From: Niabella pedocola
Lineage (GTDB): Bacteria; Bacteroidota; Bacteroidia; Chitinophagales; Chitinophagaceae
Length of the DNA stretch: 64,000 nucleotides
NCBI RefSeq assembly: GCF_021044425.1
Contig: NZ_JAJNEC010000004.1
Coordinates: 372,001 to 436,000, forward strand
Direction of reading: 5' to 3'
Positions within the stretch are counted from its first letter, which is position 1. Every line of letters starts with the position of its first letter. Of the stretch, positions 25,524 through 34,594 are shown piece after piece. The position numbers were made by a program, and so were the translations under genes. Below the pieces are notes generated by a model that ran no database searches, was not told the origin of the DNA, and saw only the letters and a list, made by a program, of their open reading frames with translations.

Positions 25524-26702
25524 TCAGCGGGCGGCACTGCTATCGCCCTTTGCCAAGGCAGCAGTGCTATCGGTTCCCGCAGGTGCTTCTTTATAAACAT
25601 CTCCCTGCGGCTCCTTTGCCCCCGGAGGATTGCTGCCATGGATGGATTTGATATAACTGGCGATCTCTGCGATCTGCTCCGCGGAGAATACATCCTTCCA
25701 GCTCATCATCCCCTTTTCTACCACACCCAGTTTAATCGTTTTAAACACCTCACGGATGCTTCCCCCGTGCAACCAGTAATCATCCGTAAGGTTGGGACCA
25801 ACACCTCCCTGACCGGCATTACCATGACAGGCCGTGCAGTTGTTCATGAATAATTTTTTACCGGCTTCAATACCGGCCGCATCAGCCATCACCACTGTGT
25901 TTTCATTTACCGCGTCACCCTTTGATTTCATATAAGCCGCCACGTTCAGGTTGCCCTTTGTAACCGCAATTTCATATTCCTCATACTGGTTAGGTGCTGC
26001 ATGCAGCACATGATACCGCCACAGGTAGCCGATACCAAATACAATGGACGCCATAAAGGCTATGGTAAACCAGGGGGGCGTAGCGTTATCCAATTCCCGG
26101 ATACCGTCATAACTGTGTCCCACATCCAGGGAGCCCTCCTCCTCCATCGGTTTTAATTTATTCGCCTTGCGCCACCAGGCAGTTAATCCCCGGTAGGTTT
26201 CCTTTTTGGTGCTTACGCGTGTTTTACGCATTTCTTCAATACCCGTAAAAAACCGGATCCAGTAAATAAAAGCAAAGATGGTAAGCAGCTCCAATGCAAT
26301 GGCCCCTATTAAAATATACCGCAGGATCTTCGCGTCTGTAAACGGATTGGAAACCGTTACCGCAGCCGCCGCATCCTCCTGACCAAACACCTGCATACCC
26401 ACAAACACTGCGATCAATGTGAGCAATGGCTTGATAGCGGTGCTCTTGTTTTTGTTATTACTGTCGCCTGCCTCCTGATTTTTTTTCCGCTCGCGGTATA
26501 CATCCATCGATGCCCGCAACGTAAAGCCCAGCATACCGATGATCAGTAACAGGAAAATGATCACGATTACCAATACCATATTTACATCCAGCACCAGCCG
26601 GGGTGTTTGAGGCCCCTGTTCAGCAGCCATTGCCGGTAATGCTGCCAGGCTTCCCCATCCGGCGAACCCTATAATTTTCTTTAACCGTTTTATCTTCTTC
26701 AT
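25524..26702 (-). CDS. ccoP: cbb3-type cytochrome c oxidase subunit III (one visible haem site)
   Basis: 392 residues from the ATG at 26700-26702, which starts a normal signal peptide (MKKIKRLKKIIGF, ending AMAAEQ) and lies 7 bases after the ccoQ stop. Membrane helices lie near 40-60 and 118-140. The CcoP N-terminal motif (DGIRELDNATPPWFTIAFMASIVFGIGYLWRYHVLH) is near 185-220. Only one haem-binding CxxCH is found, CTACH at 289-293, with a Met ligand candidate in KGMMSW. Proteobacterial CcoP has two. The last 30 residues are Ala/Pro-rich. It delivers electrons to the CcoNO fusion. Confidence 0.93.
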   Translation of the reverse strand: MKKIKRLKKIIGFAGWGSLAALPAMAAEQGPQTPRLVLDVNMVLVIVIIFLLLIIGMLGFTLRASMDVYRERKKNQEAGDSNNKNKSTAIKPLLTLIAVFVGMQVFGQEDAAAAVTVSNPFTDAKILRYILIGAIALELLTIFAFIYWIRFFTGIEEMRKTRVSTKKETYRGLTAWWRKANKLKPMEEEGSLDVGHSYDGIRELDNATPPWFTIAFMASIVFGIGYLWRYHVLHAAPNQYEEYEIAVTKGNLNVAAYMKSKGDAVNENTVVMADAAGIEAGKKLFMNNCTACHGNAGQGGVGPNLTDDYWLHGGSIREVFKTIKLGVVEKGMMSWKDVFSAEQIAEIASYIKSIHGSNPPGAKEPQGDVYKEAPAGTDSTAALAKGDSSAAR

Positions 26703-26709
26703 TGCAGCT

Positions 26710-26877
26710 TTATTTAAGTTCATCAAGTGGCAGGTTTTCCATTTCCGATATACTTTCGTTGCTCGTTTTCATTGCATACAGAACAACAGCAATAAACAGC
26801 CCCGAAAACAATACCAGGGAAATGACCGGGTAAATACTCACCCCGCTTATCTTTTCTAAATAGTTTATAAATTTCAT
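26710..26877 (-). CDS. ccoQ: CcoQ-like small subunit
   Basis: Very short gene of 55 codons: ATG at 26875-26877, TAA at 26710-26712. It reads MKFINYLEKISGVSIYPVISL, then a membrane stretch (VLFSGLFIAVVLYAMKTS), then an acidic tail (ESISEMENLPLDELK). One membrane helix near residues 15-36 and its place between ccoNO and ccoP fit CcoQ/FixQ, which stabilises the cbb3 complex. The gene ends 8 bases before the chosen ccoP start. Confidence 0.85.
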   Translation of the reverse strand: MKFINYLEKISGVSIYPVISLVLFSGLFIAVVLYAMKTSNESISEMENLPLDELK

Positions 26878-26988
26878 GTATATTTCTTTTTATTGCTTTT
26901 GGATCACATGGAATTCCGCATAAAAATCTTCATCGTAAAGGATATCAATTTCACCCGAAAGTTTTTGCGCTCCATTTTACAGTACGAA

Positions 26989-29112
26989 TTATTCTGGTTT
27001 ATGATCTGCCGCCTTAATATCCTTTCCCAGTCGTTGGAGATAAGCGATCAGGGCGATGATCTGCTTATCGCTGCCGATGGTGATCTTTTCCTTTTTCAAC
27101 CGGCCGGTGATCTCATTGGCCTGTTGCTTCAGATCGTTTACCGCTTCGGCCTCGTAGCCCTCCGGATATGGAACACCTAGCTTACGCATGGTATATATTT
27201 TTGAATTGGTAGACCCTATATCAATCGTTTTTTCAAACAGCCAGGGATAGGGCGGCATCACAGAACCCGGGGCCATGGAAACCGGCTCCAGCATATGGTT
27301 AAAATGCCAGCTATCCGGATACTTACCCCCAACACGGGCCAGATCGGGACCGGTGCGTTTACTGCCCCAAAGATGCGGGTGATCGTATACCGATTCCCCT
27401 GCTTTGGAGTATTCGCCATAGCGGGCTACTTCATACCGGAACGGGCGGATCATTTGTGTATGACAGTTATTACATCCTTCCTGTATATAGACATCCCGGC
27501 CCTGCAATTCGAGCGGCGTATAGGGTTTTACACTGGCGATGGTGGGCACGTTTTCTTTCACCAGGAAGGTGGGCACCATTTCGATCAACCCGCCAATGGC
27601 TACCACAATAAAGCTTAGTATGAGCAGCATCACAGGTTTCCGCTCAATTTTCGAATGCCAGTGTGCTTTGGCCGGGGCTTTATAGCCGCGTAGCAAAGGC
27701 GGAGCGCTGGCTTCCTCGCTTTCCACAAAGCGGCCCTGCCTTGCGGTTTTAACCAGGTTGTATACCATCAGCAGTACCCCGATCAGGTAAATGCTTCCGC
27801 CAATGGCTCTCAGCGCATAAAACGGTACCACCGATTGTACGACATCTATGAACTGGTATTGCAGTTGCCCTTCCGGTGTAAAGGCCGTCATCATAAAATA
27901 GGTTCTGAATGCCGCCCAGTACATCGGCACCGCATACAGTACGATACCAAAAGTGCCAATCAGGAAATGCGTGCCCGCCAGTTTTGTAGAATACAGTTTC
28001 GTGTTGAACAGCCGCGGGATCAGCCAGTACATCATCCCGAAGGTCAGAAAGCCATTCCATCCCAGGGCACCGATATGTACGTGCGCGACCGTCCAATCGC
28101 TGTAATGCGAAATTGCGTTTACATTCTTTAGGGAGAGCATCGGGCCTTCAAATGTGGCCATCCCATAACAAATTACGGCAACCACGATAAATTTCAACAC
28201 AGGATCTTCACGTACTTTATCCCATGCGCCTCTGAGGGTGAATAATCCGTTCAGCATTCCTCCCCAGCTGGGCAGCAACAGCATCAGCGAAAGTGCCGTA
28301 CCCAGCGATTGCGCCCATTCCGGAAGGGCGGTATATAACAGGTGGTGCGGACCGGCCCAGATATAAATAAAGATCAGACTCCAAAAATGGATAATACTTA
28401 AACGATAGGAATAAATAGGCCGGTTGGCAGCCTTTGGAAGAAAATAATACATCATTCCCAGGAACGGGGTTGTAAGAAAAAAGGCTACGGCATTATGTCC
28501 GTACCACCATTGCACCAGCGCGTCCTGAACACCGGCATACCAGGAATAACTTTTCATGAAGGACACCGGCAGTTCAAAGGAGTTTACGATATGCAGCATG
28601 GCCACCGTAACCCAGGAAGCCAGGTAAAACCAGATGGCCACATATAAATGCCGCTCGCGCCGCGTCAGGATCGTGCCCATCATATTGATCCCAAACACCA
28701 CCCAAATAATAGTAATGGCGATATCGATCTGCCATTCCAGTTCCGCATATTCCTTACTGGTTGTATATCCCATCAGCAGCGAAACCGCTGCGGCTACAAT
28801 GATCAGCTGCCATCCCCAGAAATGTATGCGCCCGAGGGCCTTGCTCCACATCGGCGTTTTCAGCAATCGCGGCATTGAATAATAAACGGCCGTAAAAATG
28901 GCATTTCCCACAAAAGCAAAGATCACCGCATTGGTGTGCACAGGACGCACCCTTCCGAATGTGGTATACTCCGTGTTGAGATTCATCACCGGAAACGCCA
29001 GCTGAAAGGCGGCCAGTACGCCCGCCAGCATACCGATTACCCCCCAGCTGATGGTTGCAATAGCAAACAGTTTTGGTATCCGGTTATCATAACTAAATTT
29101 CTGAACTTCCAT
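26989..29112 (-). CDS. ccoNO: cbb3-type cytochrome c oxidase, fused subunits I and II
   Basis: 707 residues. Residues 1-470 are CcoN, the catalytic membrane subunit with twelve helices. Haem and copper ligands are visible: RPVHTNAVIF, WWYGHNAVAFF, IWAGPHHLLYT (the HH pair of CuB) and HYSDWTVAHVHIGALG. A linker near 470-500 leads to a CcoO part with one membrane helix (VMLLILSFIVVAIGGLIEM) and one c-type haem site, CNNCH at 547-551, then GPDLARVGGKYP and the Met ligand region MAPGSVMPPYPW. The fusion is common in Bacteroidota. The oxidase reduces oxygen at low concentration and pumps protons. Confidence 0.97.
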   Translation of the reverse strand: MEVQKFSYDNRIPKLFAIATISWGVIGMLAGVLAAFQLAFPVMNLNTEYTTFGRVRPVHTNAVIFAFVGNAIFTAVYYSMPRLLKTPMWSKALGRIHFWGWQLIIVAAAVSLLMGYTTSKEYAELEWQIDIAITIIWVVFGINMMGTILTRRERHLYVAIWFYLASWVTVAMLHIVNSFELPVSFMKSYSWYAGVQDALVQWWYGHNAVAFFLTTPFLGMMYYFLPKAANRPIYSYRLSIIHFWSLIFIYIWAGPHHLLYTALPEWAQSLGTALSLMLLLPSWGGMLNGLFTLRGAWDKVREDPVLKFIVVAVICYGMATFEGPMLSLKNVNAISHYSDWTVAHVHIGALGWNGFLTFGMMYWLIPRLFNTKLYSTKLAGTHFLIGTFGIVLYAVPMYWAAFRTYFMMTAFTPEGQLQYQFIDVVQSVVPFYALRAIGGSIYLIGVLLMVYNLVKTARQGRFVESEEASAPPLLRGYKAPAKAHWHSKIERKPVMLLILSFIVVAIGGLIEMVPTFLVKENVPTIASVKPYTPLELQGRDVYIQEGCNNCHTQMIRPFRYEVARYGEYSKAGESVYDHPHLWGSKRTGPDLARVGGKYPDSWHFNHMLEPVSMAPGSVMPPYPWLFEKTIDIGSTNSKIYTMRKLGVPYPEGYEAEAVNDLKQQANEITGRLKKEKITIGSDKQIIALIAYLQRLGKDIKAADHKPE

Positions 29113-29121
29113 ACATTTTGG

Positions 29122-29280
29122 TTATTTATTTTTTGATGCTTTTTTTTCCTCAAACAATATCCGGTTGGGCGGGGCATAATCATCTTCAAACTGTCCGTCC
29201 CGGATGCTCCAGATCAGCCCAGCCAAAAAAATGACAGCGATCAGGAGACTTACGATAGCGGTGATGATGATGATGTTCAT
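29122..29280 (-). CDS. ccoS: CcoS-type cbb3 oxidase maturation protein
   Basis: 52 residues: ATG at 29278-29280, TAA at 29122-29124. It reads MNIIIITAIVSLLIAVIFLA with one membrane helix at about 3-24, followed by the conserved IRDGQFEDDYAPPNRILFEE. The WSIRDGQFEDD motif is diagnostic for CcoS, needed for haem and copper insertion into the oxidase. It lies 9 bases upstream of ccoNO and 69 bases after ccoI. Its product is too short for many gene finders. Confidence 0.95.
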   Translation of the reverse strand: MNIIIITAIVSLLIAVIFLAGLIWSIRDGQFEDDYAPPNRILFEEKKASKNK

Positions 29281-29349
29281 TACGCGGTAAAGGTCTGATG
29301 ATAGCGGCGCTTATGCATTGACCCAACACAGGTCAGTACATGATATTGA

Positions 29350-31836
29350 TCAGGAAAATGAGTTGTTTAATTTCCGGCCGTACCACTCCGTAAGCAGAAA
29401 AGTGATCAGGATGATGCCAATGGAACTCACCGGCATCAGGATGGCGGCTACTACCGGTGTAAGCAGCCCCTGCAGGGCGAAGGCCAAACCGATGATGTTA
29501 TAAATAATCGAATACACAAAACTGATCTTAATAACCGTATCGGCCTTGCGTGTAAACCAAAGCAACCGATCCAGCCGGGTAAGCGCACGGGCCTCGATGA
29601 TGGCATCAGAAGCGGGTGTAAAATGCCCTCCATCCTCCATTACCGCAATACCTACATTCGCCTGCCGCAATGCACCGGCATCATTTAAGCCATCCCCGGC
29701 CATCAGCACCTGTTGATGCTCCTGCTCCTGCAGTTTTTTTATATAATGGTATTTGTCTTCCGGAGACTGATTAAAGTAAATGGGCGTGCCGGCACCTGTC
29801 ATTGTTAAGAGGCGGTCCTGTTCTGCATTGTTATCCCCGCTGAGTATGGATAGTGCCGCGTTTCGCCGGATCCGTTCCGCAAAAGCAGCAAAACCTTCGC
29901 GGTAGGTATTCCGCAGTTCGAAAAAGCCCCACACTACGCCATCTGTACTGATATACACACAGGAGCTGTCCGCAGCCGTTTCGAGCCCTGCAGCTCCCCG
30001 AACAAACAGCAGGCTTCCGGCTTTTACATGTTGTTCCTGTACCCATCCTTCAATACCCATTCCCGGAACATTGCGGAAGCTGTCTACCGGAACATCCGGT
30101 GCCGTTTCCAGCTCCTGCAGCACGGCGCGGCTCAACGGATGGGTAGAATGCCGCAACAGGGATGCGATCTGCGATGTCTGCTGCAAATTGAGCGCACGGC
30201 CTTTATAGGTTACTTTAAAATGTTTATTCAGCGTGATGGTTCCCGTTTTATCCAGTACGATGTGATCAATACCGGCCATCGCCCGGATAACATCGGCATT
30301 TTTAAGGAATAGTCCTGATCGCTTTAAGATCCGCATCACATTGCCATTGGTAAAAGTAGCCGCCAGCAGCAATGCACAGGGACAGGCTACAATCAGTGTG
30401 GTTGTAAGCGCATTCCACATGATACCGGTTTCTCCACGGGCATACCAGAAACCCGCAGCCGTCAATGTAAGCAATAATACGCTCCAGGTAAAAATACCGG
30501 AGGCCCTATACAGAAAGCTGTCGTTCGTTTCTTTTTCCAGTGCCTCCCGGTTCCATAAGTTGGTAAGGTATCCCTGGTCCGACCGTTTCATTACCATCAG
30601 CTCCAGCTTCTCTCCTACCTGCCGGCCGCCGGCGTACACCAATCCTCCCGGTTCAATGCGTTTCGGCAGACTTTCACCGGTTACAAAACTATAGTCAATC
30701 AATGCTTTTCCCTTTATCAAAACAGCATCCGCAGGGATGATCTCCTGGTCATAGATTTCGATCCGGTCCTTTTCCCTTAACGCGCTGATGCGTACAGGCT
30801 CCGTACCCTGTTCCCGTTTTACAGTTACCGCAATCGGGAAAAATGAACGGTAATCCCGGTCAAACACTAAAAAGCGTTGTGTTTTATCCTGTGCCCATCT
30901 TCCGATCAACATAAAAAAAACAATACCGCTCATGCTGTCGAAATAGGTATTGCCATTCAGCAGGAACAGGTTGTAAAGACTACGAAAGAAGGTAACTGCA
31001 ATGGCCAGTGCAATGGAAAGATCAATATTAAGGGTGCCGCTCCGGATCCCCTTCCAGGCATTGGAAAAAAACTCCCGTGCACAATAGAAGAAAACAGGAA
31101 GTGCAAGTGCCAGTGCGATATAACGGAAGGCCGCCCCGATCCGGTCCTGCAGGAATCCCGCTACTGAAAAATACTCCGGCAAGCTCAACATCATGATATT
31201 GGCAAAGCAAAATCCAGCGATACTGATCTGTACCATGCGTACATTGTGTGGCCTTCCGGCTTCCTTTTTTCCACCCGGCGACAGATAGGGTTCGTACCCT
31301 ATGCCCGTCATGGTTTCCACCACTTCCCGAACAGAAGTTTGTGAGGGATCCATTACAATAAACACTTCCTTGGCGGAGAAATTCACCCTTGACGACCGGA
31401 TGCCCGGCTGCAGCCGGTTCAAATTTTCCAGTAACCACAGGCAGCTGCTGCAATGCATATGGGGTACGGATAACGTCAGATGCATTTGCGTGTCATCTGA
31501 AAAAGACACCAGCGAGCCGGCAATGGCCGCGTCGTCCAGAAAGGCGAAACGCCCCTCCCGTGCACGGTGCCGCTGCGACTGTCCCGGATGCGCATTCAGA
31601 TCGTAATAGGTGCAAAGCGCATTTTCGTTTAAAACCTCGTAAACCAGCTTGCAGCCCTGGCAACAGAAATATTTATCCTCCGTTTTTAAGTGCTGATCGG
31701 GACAGGGATCCCCGCAATGATAACAGGCTATTGTTGTATCGATCATTTCCGGTGCTGTTTGCTTTTGCTCGGGCAAAGGTCCTGCTTGAACAAGGTTCAT
31801 CCCTTGTCCATCGTCATCCATGAACCTGATATTCAT
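29350..31836 (-). CDS. ccoI: Copper-translocating P-type ATPase of the CcoI type
   Basis: 828 residues from the ATG at 31834-31836 (the in-frame GTG three bases upstream is less likely). The N-terminus has a cysteine-rich zinc-ribbon-like domain (CYHCGDPCPDQ, CCQGC) and a metal-binding domain with HMHCSSC. Six to eight membrane helices follow. Motifs: CPCALLLAATFTNG (metal path), DKTGTITLN (phosphorylation site) and MAGDGLNDAGALRQANVGIAV. It exports copper for delivery to cbb3 oxidase. The gene opens the cco operon and is divergent from a BlaI/M56 pair. Confidence 0.96.
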   Translation of the reverse strand: MNIRFMDDDGQGMNLVQAGPLPEQKQTAPEMIDTTIACYHCGDPCPDQHLKTEDKYFCCQGCKLVYEVLNENALCTYYDLNAHPGQSQRHRAREGRFAFLDDAAIAGSLVSFSDDTQMHLTLSVPHMHCSSCLWLLENLNRLQPGIRSSRVNFSAKEVFIVMDPSQTSVREVVETMTGIGYEPYLSPGGKKEAGRPHNVRMVQISIAGFCFANIMMLSLPEYFSVAGFLQDRIGAAFRYIALALALPVFFYCAREFFSNAWKGIRSGTLNIDLSIALAIAVTFFRSLYNLFLLNGNTYFDSMSGIVFFMLIGRWAQDKTQRFLVFDRDYRSFFPIAVTVKREQGTEPVRISALREKDRIEIYDQEIIPADAVLIKGKALIDYSFVTGESLPKRIEPGGLVYAGGRQVGEKLELMVMKRSDQGYLTNLWNREALEKETNDSFLYRASGIFTWSVLLLTLTAAGFWYARGETGIMWNALTTTLIVACPCALLLAATFTNGNVMRILKRSGLFLKNADVIRAMAGIDHIVLDKTGTITLNKHFKVTYKGRALNLQQTSQIASLLRHSTHPLSRAVLQELETAPDVPVDSFRNVPGMGIEGWVQEQHVKAGSLLFVRGAAGLETAADSSCVYISTDGVVWGFFELRNTYREGFAAFAERIRRNAALSILSGDNNAEQDRLLTMTGAGTPIYFNQSPEDKYHYIKKLQEQEHQQVLMAGDGLNDAGALRQANVGIAVMEDGGHFTPASDAIIEARALTRLDRLLWFTRKADTVIKISFVYSIIYNIIGLAFALQGLLTPVVAAILMPVSSIGIILITFLLTEWYGRKLNNSFS

Positions 31837-31969
31837 CACCCCCGTTAAAAGCCTATCTGAGCACCGGGACCGGCTCCGCGCTTCAAAAATTTGTTAAAAA
31901 GCTCCAAAACCCGTGTGTGAAACCGGTTCATACGAAAAAAATCGTAAATTGCGGATAAAAGGAAGCTCT

Positions 31970-32356
31970 ATGCCGGATAACAAATCATTGAAACCAACCG
32001 AAAGCGAATTGGAAATTCTGCAGGTTTTATGGGAGAAGGGAAACGCCACCGTAAGGGAAGTTCATGAGAACCTGCTTACGTTTAAAGATGTAGGCTATAC
32101 AACCACACTGAAGCTGATGCAGATCATGAACGAAAAAGGATTGGTAAAGCGTAATGATTCCTTCCGCACACATATTTATAAAGCGGCCGTAAATAAAGAG
32201 GTCACTCAAAAATACATGCTGCACAAATTTGTAAGCAACCTGTTCGGGGGGTCCTCTTCCCAGCTGGTAATGCAGGCGCTTGGTGACGGCAAGGTAACCG
32301 AGCAGGAACTGGACGAAATTCAACTGATGATCGATCAGCTTAAAAAGAAAGACTAA
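31970..32356 (+). CDS. BlaI/MecI/CopY family transcriptional repressor
   Basis: 128 residues from the ATG at 31970, with GGAAG six bases earlier as ribosome site. The helix-turn-helix part is visible: LKPTESELEILQVLWEKGNATVREVHENL, then YTTTLKLMQIMNEKGLVKR. The C-terminal dimerisation helices (FGGSSSQLVMQALGD) are as expected. Its partner, an M56 peptidase, follows after 3 bases. Such pairs regulate by proteolysis of the repressor. It sits divergent to ccoI, so a link to copper or oxidase control is possible but not shown. A partly symmetrical AACCGGTT lies at 31921-31928. Confidence 0.93.
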   Translation: MPDNKSLKPTESELEILQVLWEKGNATVREVHENLLTFKDVGYTTTLKLMQIMNEKGLVKRNDSFRTHIYKAAVNKEVTQKYMLHKFVSNLFGGSSSQLVMQALGDGKVTEQELDEIQLMIDQLKKKD

Positions 32357-32359
32357 ACC

Positions 32360-34060
32360 ATGCAAGAGGGATTGTACCATTTATTTACTGCTTTGGGAGA
32401 TGCGCTGTTCAGCAGCATTTGGCAAATGGGTATTATCTGGCTGATGATTACGGTTTACAGCCGTATACATTCCACAATCTCTGATGCAGCCAATAGCCTG
32501 TTGCGGTTTTGTGGTTTAGCAGCCGGTTTTGTATGGTTCCTTATTACCTTTTTTGTTGCGCTTGGCACACCAACTGCAGCACAACCTGTTTTAAAATGGG
32601 GCATCGACATAAAATGGTCCCGGCCTTTATTGAATTATGGCGCCGTTCTGTACCTCGTGCTGCTGGTATTTCCGCTCCGTAATATTCTCAGGAATTCATT
32701 GCAACTTCGCCGGTTGCGGAGAAATGGTATCGGCCGTGTACCGGGTGCCCTGAAAATTTTTATGCTGGATACCGCCAGCTATCTGAATATTAAAAGAACG
32801 ATAAAGCTATATACGTCATCGATTATTTCGTCGCCGCTGACCATTGGTTTTTTAAAACCGGTGATCCTGCTTCCGCTGGCCCTGATCAACCAGCTTACGC
32901 CGCAACAACTGGAGGTGATCATCCTCCACGAGCTGGCGCATATCCGGCGAAATGATTACCTGATCAATTTGATCACACAGGTTGTTCTAACCTTTTTGTA
33001 CTTTAACCCTTTTGCGCGCATGCTGGTAAAAGCGCAGGAACTGGATCGCGAAAAATCGGCCGACCAATGGGTCATCCGTTTTGAATATGGCCGTTATATG
33101 TATGCTTCCACCCTTTTACAACTGGCCCGCAACCGGGTGCACGCCAATGGATTTGCGATGCAGGCTTCGGGAAAAGAAAGCCAGTTAGGCAGCCGGGTGG
33201 CCGCTATTATGGGCAACACATCCAGGCCTGTACTGCCCTCGAAAAAGATAGGCATGCTGGCCTGTTTGCTGTTACTGTCTGGGGGGCTTTACTTCGTGCG
33301 CAGCACACAGCCTCCCGCAACGGCTGTTGCTTTTAATGAGCTGCGCCCCATACCCGTGGCCGCCGCCGAAGCCCGTTATGTAACACCGGTTTTTGCTGCC
33401 GCACCTGCCGGCGCTGATGAAAAGGATTACCAGATCCGTTCTATTTCTGTGCTGGAAAAACCTGATAGCAGACCGGCCGACGATGCCATCTACCTGAAGA
33501 GCGCTGAAGATCCAAATGGAAAAATACAGGCACCGGCTCCGGCGCCAGTGCCACAGATCAACCCTGATCAACCCCTGGTTCTTTTTGCAGACCATCCTAC
33601 AGTAGTGGTACCTGCCCTAGACAGCGCGTCCGAAGAGAAGGTGCAGCAATCGATGGAAACCTTTAAAAAGGTGATCACCGAACTTAGCTGGAAGCATGTT
33701 GAAAACAGTTTGGCTGAAAGCGTGACCGAACAACAGAAAAAGGTATTAAGGGAGCAGTTAAAGCGGAATATAAACCAGGTGAACTGGGAACAAAATGCTA
33801 ACCTTTTGCGCTCATTTTATAAAGACATTAACTGGGAGCAAACCGATGAGCAGCTGAAAGCGAGTCTGGAAGCATTGCTCTATGCCAGGTCTGCACAATA
33901 CCGTGCAGCAGTAAAACAGGCCACTGCCGGGCAGCAGCATCGTACTGCCGACAGCATCGCTGACCATGCTGCTGAAGTGCATCATTATGCCGATGCTCCA
34001 TCCCGGCTTTTATCCAAAAGGGACAGCCTTCTGAACAAGGGGAAAGTTGTAGACCTGTAG
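32360..34060 (+). CDS. M56 family (BlaR1-type) membrane metallopeptidase
   Basis: 566 residues. Membrane helices lie near residues 20-40, 48-70, 93-113 and 280-300. The zinc site is HELAH at 190-194 in IILHELAHIRRNDYLIN, with a downstream Glu in LDREKSADQW. The C-terminal 250 residues are periplasmic, first Ala/Pro-rich and then predicted helical with a repeat-like WKHVE, VNWEQN, INWEQ pattern near 445-500. There is no penicillin-binding sensor domain, so it does not sense beta-lactams in the BlaR1 way. It is coupled to the BlaI-type gene. Confidence 0.92.
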   Translation: MQEGLYHLFTALGDALFSSIWQMGIIWLMITVYSRIHSTISDAANSLLRFCGLAAGFVWFLITFFVALGTPTAAQPVLKWGIDIKWSRPLLNYGAVLYLVLLVFPLRNILRNSLQLRRLRRNGIGRVPGALKIFMLDTASYLNIKRTIKLYTSSIISSPLTIGFLKPVILLPLALINQLTPQQLEVIILHELAHIRRNDYLINLITQVVLTFLYFNPFARMLVKAQELDREKSADQWVIRFEYGRYMYASTLLQLARNRVHANGFAMQASGKESQLGSRVAAIMGNTSRPVLPSKKIGMLACLLLLSGGLYFVRSTQPPATAVAFNELRPIPVAAAEARYVTPVFAAAPAGADEKDYQIRSISVLEKPDSRPADDAIYLKSAEDPNGKIQAPAPAPVPQINPDQPLVLFADHPTVVVPALDSASEEKVQQSMETFKKVITELSWKHVENSLAESVTEQQKKVLREQLKRNINQVNWEQNANLLRSFYKDINWEQTDEQLKASLEALLYARSAQYRAAVKQATAGQQHRTADSIADHAAEVHHYADAPSRLLSKRDSLLNKGKVVDL

Positions 34061-34155
34061 ATCCGTATAAAATAAGTCGCTCTTCTAAACACTAAGCTTA
34101 AACAGGCTCCGCTTGTTGCTTTCGGATGCATTAGTGAACGCCCCGCTATGCCCTT

Positions 34156-34184
34156 TTGCAGCTTCTTTTTATTAGTTATCTTTA
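34156..34184 (+). promoter_or_regulatory. Bacteroidota-type promoter, TTG-N18-TATCTTTA
   Basis: TTG at 34156-34158 and TATCTTTA at 34177-34184, spaced by 18 bases. The -7 box differs from consensus only in the last base. It would start transcription about 12-16 bases before the ATG at 34205 and so drives the GroES-like and cupin genes. Confidence 0.55.
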
Positions 34185-34204
34185 CCCTTCAATTCAGATA
34201 AGGT

Positions 34205-34576
34205 ATGAGAATAACCGCAGATAACCGTTTCAGAAAATTAATCGTCATTGGCGACCGGCTGTTAATTCAACCCGTGAAAGGGAATGAACGTACAGAAAGT
34301 GGCTTATACCTGCCACCGGGTGTTCAGGAAAAAGAAAAAGTACAACAGGGATATGTGATTAAAACCGGGCCCGGATATGCCATCCCCGTTCCGGTTGAAG
34401 ACGAGCCCTGGAAGTCGGATGAAGACCAGGTAAAATATGTTCCGTTGCAGGCCAGGGAGGGCGATCTTGCCATCTTCCTCATGAGTGGCGCAACCGAAGT
34501 GATGTATGAAGGAGAAAAATATTTTATCGTTCCGCAAAGCGCGATCCTGATGCTGGAGCGGGAAGAAGCATTATAA
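34205..34576 (+). CDS. GroES-like co-chaperonin family protein
   Basis: 123 residues. The Cpn10 fold is clear: IGDRLLIQPVKGNERTESGLYLPPGVQEKEKVQQGYVIKTGPG, with the mobile-loop segment ERTESGLYLP, then GDLAIFLMSGATEVMYEGEKYFIVPQSAILMLE near the end. It is longer than GroES (about 95 residues), with extra residues in the middle (VEDEPWKSDEDQVKYVPLQA). No groEL lies next to it, so it is probably a paralogue with a separate role. A cupin gene follows after 18 bases. Confidence 0.85.
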   Translation: MRITADNRFRKLIVIGDRLLIQPVKGNERTESGLYLPPGVQEKEKVQQGYVIKTGPGYAIPVPVEDEPWKSDEDQVKYVPLQAREGDLAIFLMSGATEVMYEGEKYFIVPQSAILMLEREEAL

Positions 34577-34594
34577 AACCCAAAAACAAATACG

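Noticed and set aside
31837..31969. CopY-type operator in the ccoI/BlaI intergenic region
   Set aside because: No TACAnnTGTA or clear BlaI-type dyad was found; only an 8-base AACCGGTT palindrome, too short to call.
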